A DNA stretch of 64,000 nt, taken from Mesocentrotus franciscanus (lineage: Eukaryota > Echinodermata > Echinoidea > Camarodonta > Strongylocentrotidae). Each line of letters opens with the position of its first letter. Positions within the stretch are counted from its first letter, which is position 1. The stretch spans positions 31,296,264 through 31,360,263 of the forward strand of contig CP137668.1 in the NCBI GenBank assembly GCA_037976565.1. Direction: 5' to 3'. The translations under genes were made by a program, and so were the position numbers. Positions 57,294 to 64,000 of this stretch are shown here, one piece after another. The notes beneath the pieces were generated by a model. It ran no database searches. It was not told the DNA's origin and saw nothing but the letters and a program-made list of their open reading frames with translations.

Positions 57294-59202
57294 CCACACA
57301 CATTCAACATAATCCGTACAGTGAACGAAATTCGAAAGAAAGAAATCGATAATACAATTATTTATTAAACTAGAGTGACCCCCATTACTCGTGGTTAATA
57401 GTAAATGCAATCCTGGTTTTGTTTGATAACTTTCAAAGCGACAACGCAATGATAATGTGAGCTAATCAGTAGACATTCTTGAAGAAGAAAAACACACTTA
57501 TGGACAGGGAGCATGTCTCTGTGATATGGAAGATTGAGTCACATAGTTCGAAATAATTCACCACCACCATCATCATCATCATCATCATTATCTTCATTAT
57601 TCATTATAATCACCACTTCCATTACACATTACATTATACATTACATTTTACTTCCATGTTTAACAATCTGCATTTGTATAGTTAAACAAAATAAAACACT
57701 ACAAGAGTACTATCCAAATAATGCTGCAGCTTACTCTGTGTTTCAGAATGAATCAGGTAATACGGAATTCTGGAGATTTATATCAAAGGCCAATGAAGGA
57801 AAAGGAGAAATCTGTTCATCTTGGCAATTCAAAAGGTCTTTTACTCTCTTTGAAGGACCTTTTGGTCGCATTATATGTCACGCTAAGTCGGAAAATGCAT
57901 TGAATCGCTGAACTATACGGCTAAAACTGAATATCATTTACTCTAATGGATATCGAATCATTCCGCGTACCATTGTAATTGGTGACAGATCCACGAATTC
58001 TGTATGGGGTGGGGGACAGCTTCGAAAGGTTTCGGAAAAGCCAAACAAGTTAAAAAAATATATATAAAAAGAGAGAAAAAAAAACACCCAATCAACCTAC
58101 TAAAGAAACAAGCGAAACATATTAGCAGATTATCAGTAGCCAGCTGGTAGCTTTTTGGATATAAGATTTTTTTTGTATTCGTAGAGGCACAAGAACACAG
58201 TGGGATAGGGCCTATTTTTGTCTTGTTTAAATAAGGCACATCACTTAACTTATAAAACAAGGGGGAACGGGCCCTTTGCACCCCTGAATCCGACAGACGT
58301 TGTATAAAATATTCTCCCTTACTCATAGTTTTCAAATCAAAGGTAAACGATTACATTTGAGCGATGATGCGATTCACGTTCACGGTATGGATCGATAGTT
58401 TCCGACAACCGTGCGTGTTAAAAGTGTTAAAAGGATGCAGAAAGTGCATACAATTGAGCATTTCCTAATGCATTTATCTTCGGGCTTCAAGGCTTGAATG
58501 AAAGTGGAAAAAACATCACATGAATCTATTAGCCTTTAGGTTGTATGTTGTCATTTTCCCCCTTCTTTATTGGCTAACAGAGGGACGCAAGAATAATTGG
58601 GGACGCAAGAATAATTTGAAACTACTCAAATCGCACATTAAATCTTTCTCCGCTGCAATAGAGTTAATATCAAAAATGATTTCCCTTTTTAAAAATCTTC
58701 CCAAGGATTTATATTGATTTTTGTTTTAGTTTTTTTAAATTGTAGTTGTTGTTTTTTCATTAACAAATCAATAGTCATAGTAGCATGTATCACGCGTTTT
58801 GGCAACACTGTGTACATTTCAAATGTGTACCCTGTCCACTCTGAGATTGCTTTCTGACAATGTTTACCCATCCTAGTTCTCTCTTTCTTCCATTTTTCTG
58901 AATTAATGTGATTGGCGGGCATGATGTACTATACACTGCTTATCAAGATTCAAGGCCTCTGATTGGTCAAAGCTGCAGGCATGGAATTCGCTACTGATTG
59001 CTGGGCAGTATAGCGACAAATATTGATCGGACATACTTCGACATAGTTCGACATAGTTCGTGAAGGCAACAATGGATATGCGCAAAGCTTCTCAGACGTG
59101 TAAATTTCGAGAGACTCTATAGAAATAAATGCATTTTTACGGGCATATCTTATTCAAATACCTCTTTTTGAGAATTGCCACGGTTGATTCAGCATAAAAA
59201 AA
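57294..59202. other. Intergenic sequence, no gene recognised
   Basis: A CATCAT run at 57568-57590. A 125-codon open frame at 57534-57911 starts in low-complexity sequence and shows no known domain. The rest is AT-rich. Confidence 0.5.
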
Positions 59203-59353
59203 AAATATTGACTGCCTATTTTTCGGGTTACGGTTAAAACTATAGCTCCCAGCTCGATGATCTCGATACTGCACTATGCTCCTCGAATTCGTCTTGGCTT
59301 TCGATATCACCTTGGGTAATAGTTTTATCCGTGCCCCCAAGCAGTCAATATTT
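59203..59353. mobile_element. 151-bp foldback element with AAATATTGACTGC ends
   Basis: Perfect 13-bp inverted ends (59203-59215 and 59341-59353) and inner GGTTAAAACTAT / ATAGTTTTATCC and GATGATCTCGATA / TCGATATCA symmetry. It shares the GGTTAAAACTAT arm with the foldback at 62540. Confidence 0.75.
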
Positions 59354-59479
59354 GTATGCTATTTCAACTCCTATTGATAATTCTATAAACACTTCACATT
59401 CATATCTAATTTGATATACCTCACTTTAGAAATCTAGCCATCTGATTGGTCGAAATTGGAGGCGTGATTTTAGCCATGC

Positions 59480-59580
59480 CCGCCTACCAGTCAATAGTCT
59501 TTTAAAAATTCCCGCATGCCCGCCTACCGGTCAATAGTCTTTAAAAAAAATGACCGCATGCCCGGTTAACTGGCCGCATA
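59480..59580 (+). repeat. Two-copy tandem repeat, about 50-bp period
   Basis: CATGCCCGCCTACC(A/G)GTCAATAGTCTTT at 59477 and 59515, followed by a third partial CGCATGCCCGG. Period varies because of A-run length. Confidence 0.8.
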
Positions 59581-61869
59581 AATAAATTTTGGCGAGATCC
59601 CCATTGGTTTAGGTGTAAAACGTTCTTTGTGCGAGCGCGGATACCATACGGTGTTTTGTGCGATTTGGTCGCTTAGTGTGTGCGATTCCCGAATGATCAT
59701 AATATTCAGGCAACTTTCTAGCGAAGATTAACATACAGTGTCACAGATTTTCTGTGACGTTTTAACAAATCTTTACTCAAGAAAAGGATGAGGTAAGAAT
59801 TCTTTGTAGATTTTTTTTTGTAAATTCGGTATATAAAAATGCCACGTCCCCTTGACCCTATAGAAACAGCTATGCCTCTCATAGCAGTCAATATATCTAT
59901 ACTGTACCCTTTTTATGAACTCCATTTTATACCTTGAATTTCTGAATAAACATAATCAACGACAACGTTCATGGTATGTCATTTCAACATGTAATGAGAT
60001 TGCTATGAGAGCATTTCAGATTTCTTCTTTGCTTTCTGAAAAGAAAAAAAAGTCTCTATTTACATTTGTCATGTTTCAAGACGTATACCGACAGGTCTAT
60101 AGGCCTAAACATATCAGAATGCGGGTTTTATGCATGAGATATCTTCAGTGTTTTGCAACCCTACTTTAAAGATGTAAACGGTGGCTGCAATCCATGATTA
60201 ATCCATGAGTAAGACTTCGCGATGATAGATATTTGGTCCGTTGGTCGAATCTCTGCGTGCCATTAAGGACGTGTGACAACCTGACAGTCACAGTAAAGAT
60301 CTCTGACCGTAGAAGTTTCCTATAAGGGGGACTAATTATTCAGGCGGTGATTTCGAGGGAGATAGTATTTCTTTATAATCACCCTTGATACTGATAAGAG
60401 GTCATGATGTCAATGTTGCTGAATGAATAAAATAGTTACGTTCTGGTGGAGCGAATGCTTTGATATTCGTTGCACACGAAGAGTCTTTTGCCTGAGATAG
60501 AACTGTATCAGCGACTGGCGTGGCTTTTAATGACACGCCATGCGAGACCGAAATCGTGAAAAAGTGAATTCAAAATATACAATGCTACATTTTTGCTTTG
60601 GGTTAATGACGTATGCGCTGATTGTATTGACTGGCTCGATTAGCGCATTATAATAACGCAATCGAAATGACACCTCGTGTGCAACGGGCTTTAGATGCCA
60701 ATTTACTTCATGTGCGACTTAAATCAGAATTTGCCCCTAGTACCCAGAAAGGCCCTCGTCCAAGGATGTTGAACTTTGCTCGGTGCTCTTCTGTTCGTGA
60801 ATGAATCGTGGATGTAATGGATGAATACAGTGGTGCAACGTAGTCTTGCCTTGTCTCTTGAGACGCCTGTAAAGGAGTTGATTATAACACCTTTTTTATA
60901 TAAACTATTCTCCTGTCCTGCACAGTCCCTTGCACAATAGGTTTCTGTCCCGTTTTCTCTTCTTATAATTAAACATGGCAGACATTGTTCCAGTCACTGA
61001 AGGGGGGCACTGACCGTCGCGATGGTGGGCAGGCGGAGTGGTTTATGTAACTGAAATTCAAGAGAGCAAAGCGATCGAGCGGGCATGATGTGGTGGAAGG
61101 GCATGTGTCCTCTTCTCATGCTCCTTTTACTTTCTTACTCTTTCATGTCCCCCCTCGTTTCACTCTTTTCCCTTTTCTCGAAGTCATTATCATTCAAAGG
61201 CATCTAGGATTTTGGCTCCATCACATTATTCTTGATGACGTGTTACAATCGCTTTTCCACGAAATCACGGATGTTAAAATGATAGCAGCATATCATGACG
61301 ATATCACACGTAGGTTGTTAGCGCGTATTAAATGGCGCAATCGCAGAAGGAGTGAACGGTTGTGGAGTCTCGTAGGACAGCGTGAAAGTCGACCAGCTAT
61401 CAAATCAAGGGAGTTTCCTCTGGGTTTTGAACCTTACACCTAAGTTATGCATCGCGGTCAGCGATGGCGATGACATGTTGATGACAAAGGAGAAGAAAAA
61501 AATAAAAATAATAGGGGGTGGGGGATAGAAAGAGGACAAAGAAAGAGGGCGGGAAAGAGAGAGGGAGAGAGAAAAGAAAGGGAGACTCTGATTTGGAAAG
61601 AGGGCAAGATTTGTTACGCCAGCCAAACGTCAATAACGGCGCACGGAAACCCAAAGGAAACCTAAGCGCGCGGCAAACCGAAGGGGAAATAGGCGAGATC
61701 GATTTAACCGACAATGCGATCGATATCGGCCAGTTGCCGGCATGCGTGGAATTCCTATGTGAGTAAGTGAATTAGTACAGGCATTAGAAGTGGCTGTGGT
61801 AGTTGAATTTTCGTGTGTGTCTGTAGCGGTAGTAGAAACATCAACAGCCGCATCAGTAGGAGTAGCATA
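59581..61869. other. Intergenic sequence, no gene recognised
   Basis: Contains a 117-codon open frame (61090-61443) without a recognisable motif, a GA-rich patch (61530-61600) and mixed sequence. The 61620-61760 stretch is less AT-rich and open in one frame, but shows no domain. Confidence 0.45.
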
Positions 61870-62066
61870 GTAGGTAAAATAGTAGTACCGTGATGGTAGT
61901 AGTAGTCGTAGTAATATTCATGATAGTAATCGTAGTAGTAGCAGTAATAGTAGTACCGTGATGGTAGTAGTAGTCGTAGTAATATTCATGATAGTAATCG
62001 TAGTAGTAGCAGTAATAGTAGAAGTAGTAGTAGTAGTTGTAGTAGTAGTAGTAGTAGTAGTGGTAA

Positions 62067-62145
<79 letters not shown>

Positions 62146-62185
62146 TGTGGTAATAGTACAGATAGTAGTTATAGTAGTAGTATAT
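61870..62185 (+). repeat. AGT array preceded by an exact 68-bp duplication
   Basis: AGTACCGTGATGGTAGTAGT and the following sequence are repeated with a 68-base period (61884 and 61952) with no visible difference, then AGT repeats run from about 62019 to 62150. The poly-Val, poly-Tyr and poly-Thr open frames are artefacts. Confidence 0.97.
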
Positions 62186-62205
62186 ATGTGGCCTATAGGT
62201 GGTAT

Positions 62206-62513
62206 TATATCCTGCATCAAAAATTTGTTGGCTTTTGATTGGTTGAGTGCTCGTCACATGACCAGAAATATTTGAACTATTTTTATAAAGTACTATATGA
62301 GAGTACTATTTGGGAGTACTATTTGGGAGTTTTTTTTTAATTGAATTGAATTGAATTTTTTTTTCCTTCAAATCTTAATTTCATGAAAACAAAATATTCT
62401 AAATCTTTTTAGATAAAAATTGACATTTTTTTTGTTCTAAATTTTTTTTTGTCCCAAAAATGTTTTTTTGTAATATTTTTTTTAAATAAAATAAATTGTT
62501 GATGCAGGATATA
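62206..62513. mobile_element. Possible TIR element with TATATCCTGCATCAA ends
   Basis: TATATCCTGCATCAA at 62206-62220 is exactly inverted at 62499-62513. The interior is T-rich with AATTG repeats (62340-62356). No separate target duplication; TA at the borders may be the target. Confidence 0.6.
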
Positions 62514-62539
62514 AAACAAATATACCATGCCTTCTATTC

Positions 62540-62661
62540 GAGGTACTGGTTAAAACTATGGGCCTCGGTGACTCCAAAAGTACCATTTGCTTCGGGGCTG
62601 CGCCCCTCAGCAAATAGTACTATTGGAGTCACCTCTTGCGCATAGTTTTAACCAGAACCTC
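62540..62661. mobile_element. 122-bp foldback element
   Basis: GAGGTACTGGTTAAAACTATG at the left and CATAGTTTTAACCAGAACCTC at the right, with GGTGACTCCAA / TTGGAGTCACC and GCAAATAGTAC-type inner arms. The central GGGGCTGCGCCCC forms the loop stem. Shares GGTTAAAACTAT with 59203-59353. Confidence 0.85.
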
Positions 62662-63303
62662 TCAAGACAGTGTATATTTGTATACTATAGTAGTGGAAGA
62701 AGTAACAGCAGAAGCAGCAGCAGCAGCAGTAATAAGGTAGTAATTATAGAAGTGGTGGTAGTAGAAATGGTACAATAGATATACGTTGAATGCACACGAG
62801 GCGCCATTTGCTTTTACACATCAAATAAGGGCAATGCGCAACAAAGAGGGAATTGAAAATGTACAATTTAAACATTGCTTCGAATTTCTAGCGTTTGCAC
62901 AAATACCTCCACAGTCTTTTTTTTTTTCGAGCATGTAACAACGTAATTTTTACAACTCAATCCTAGATCCCAGTCAAATGATTGGTCAAACGCAATGAGT
63001 TTGAGTTTGAGTTTGAATTTTGTTATCCAAACAAAAAGTACATTAATATAACAATCAAATGTAATAGTTAACTTGAAAGCATAAATGGGACCAGAAAAAA
63101 GCATTAAATGTTAATCGTGTCTAGTACCACTACCACTAACACACAAAAGTATCACAACAATGAATGAGAATGTAATGAATAAATATGAATAACTATTGAA
63201 TACATACTTAAGCTACAAACTATTCTACATCTAGGCTAAAATATGTTCTGTGATTAAATACAAATAATATTAATATAAAAGTAGTGAAATATGCTATTCA
63301 TTT
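62662..63303. other. Intergenic sequence, no gene recognised
   Basis: Short AGC run (62706-62730) and AT-rich sequence. The final part may belong to the LINE remnant that follows. Confidence 0.5.
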
Positions 63304-63644
63304 ATAAGTGAAGCGCTAAGTATTATATTTAATAAATGTATATCAGATGGCATCTTTCCATTAAAAATGAAAATTGCCAGAGTAATTCCAATTTTTAAAA
63401 AAGGTGATCGTAAAGAAATTAACATTTATATACCAATCTCAGTTTTAACCATATTTTCAAAATTTTTAGAAAAATGTATTTATAAAAGACTTATACATTT
63501 TATTGAAAGTTATGATATTTTTATTGACAAGTAATTTGGATTTAGACGGGGACACACTATAACTACAGCAATACTAGATCTAATTAATAACATAAAAAAA
63601 GCAATTAACAATAAGGAATACGCGCTTACTATATTCATAAACCT
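63304..63644 (+). mobile_element. Non-LTR retrotransposon reverse transcriptase fragment
   Basis: Frame from 63304 reads ISEALSIIFNKCISDGIFP, KIARVIPIFKKGDRKEIN, then IPISVLTIFSKFLEKCIYKR and, after a TAA at 63532-63534, FGFRRGHTITTAILDLIN...ALTIFINL. This is the fingers and early palm of a non-LTR RT: the (N)YRPIS motif (here IYIPIS), the (Q)FGFR motif, and the start of the FxDL catalytic strand with D replaced by N. The stop and substitutions mark it as dead. It is cut at 63645 by unrelated GC-rich sequence. Confidence 0.88.
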
Positions 63645-64000
63645 TATGCCTAGGTCACATTTGCTCTACGGCTAGGATACGGCGGTCGTACGCCCCCGAG
63701 ATCGAGAGATACTTGCGGCGGCCGCAGAGAATCTGCGGTGGCCTCAGGGTCACCCTAGGGCGTATCCCTATTTTTACAGGCCGTACGGGTCGCCGTAAAA
63801 TTATAACGCGGAGTTATAACTATTTTCATTTCTAGGTTCGCCGTAGCGATAAGACACGCCGTAGTCAAGTCGTAGAGCGGTTCCAAGGCGAACGTACGTC
63901 GGGCGTACGGTGGTCTTGCGTTTTATATACTCTAGGGGTGAAGCGGGAGCATCAGTCTGGTCGCACGGTTGCCGTATGGTCCCCATTCGGCCGCCTTGCG
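63645..64000. mobile_element. GC-rich sequence interrupting the RT remnant; probable left part of a TIR element
   Basis: Begins about CCTAGGTCACATTTGCTCTA, with an abrupt rise in GC, and runs off the window end. Contains GTCGTACGCCC and, inverted, GGGCGTACGG, plus several CGCCGTA words. No coding frame recognised. The assignment rests on the sharp composition junction inside a reading frame. Confidence 0.5.

Noticed and set aside
57534..57911. 125-codon open frame as a possible gene
   Set aside because: The start lies in a low-complexity CAT-rich stretch, no domain is recognisable and no credible neighbouring exon was found.
61090..61443. 117-codon open frame as a possible gene
   Set aside because: No motif, no splice-linked partner, and length within chance expectation for this window.
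61870..62180. CRISPR-like repeat array
   Set aside because: Repeats are trinucleotide microsatellite units without unique spacers, and the genome is eukaryotic.
61853..62275. Poly-Tyr, poly-Thr and poly-Val frames
   Set aside because: An AGT array read in different frames.

Overview
Organism. This is eukaryotic, animal-type DNA. It has one multi-exon gene with GT-AG introns, a very high density of microsatellites, tRNA-derived SINEs, non-LTR retrotransposon remnants and many short terminal-inverted-repeat (TIR) elements. The repeat types (SINEs with an ATT tail, CAGxGGCGGATC-type hAT MITEs, TTAA-flanked MITEs, L2/CR1-like reverse transcriptase remnants) together with an NR1-type nuclear receptor point to a marine invertebrate deuterostome, most likely an echinoderm such as a sea urchin. 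That assignment is inference. Gene. The only gene I can support is a nuclear hormone receptor on the plus strand. I assembled eight coding exons between 7920 and 16505; all junctions are GT-AG and all phases are compatible, giving a 562-residue protein. It has a low-complexity A/B region, a C4 DNA-binding domain (about residues 166-235), a hinge, a full ligand-binding domain with the nuclear-receptor signature, and a C-terminal AF-2 motif (LLNEVY). It belongs to subfamily NR1 by motif, but I cannot name an orthologue. Its second zinc finger has an 8-residue D-box loop, against the usual 5 (3 in PPARs), which is the most interesting protein-level observation here. Layout. 1-7782 is intergenic, with a 262-nt homopurine GAA tract, CT arrays and one SINE fragment. 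7783-16802 is the receptor gene; its intron 1 carries GA-rich arrays and its intron 2 carries three tRNA-like segments and a diverged duplication. 16803-64000 has no supportable cellular gene. It is a mosaic of TIR elements, SINEs and LINE remnants. The TIR elements include hAT-like copies with perfect 8-bp target duplications at 32946 and 35565, TTAA-flanked copies at 20005, 43243, 50482 and 56174, TA-flanked copies at 28094, 41639 and 47847, and foldback copies at 37361, 47070, 49924, 59203 and 62540. SINEs lie at 20712, 44481, 45432 and 49281, and LINE remnants at 19279 and 63304. Large arrays of GA, TAC, ATT, GAT and AGT lie between them. Standouts. The items most worth a second look are the receptor's long D-box, a GC-rich element built of serial hairpins (49924-50456), a TIR element carrying a C2H2 zinc-finger fragment (23068-23651), a 0.83-kb element that is almost entirely inverted repeat (47847-48678), and a TAC microsatellite hit by two separate insertions.
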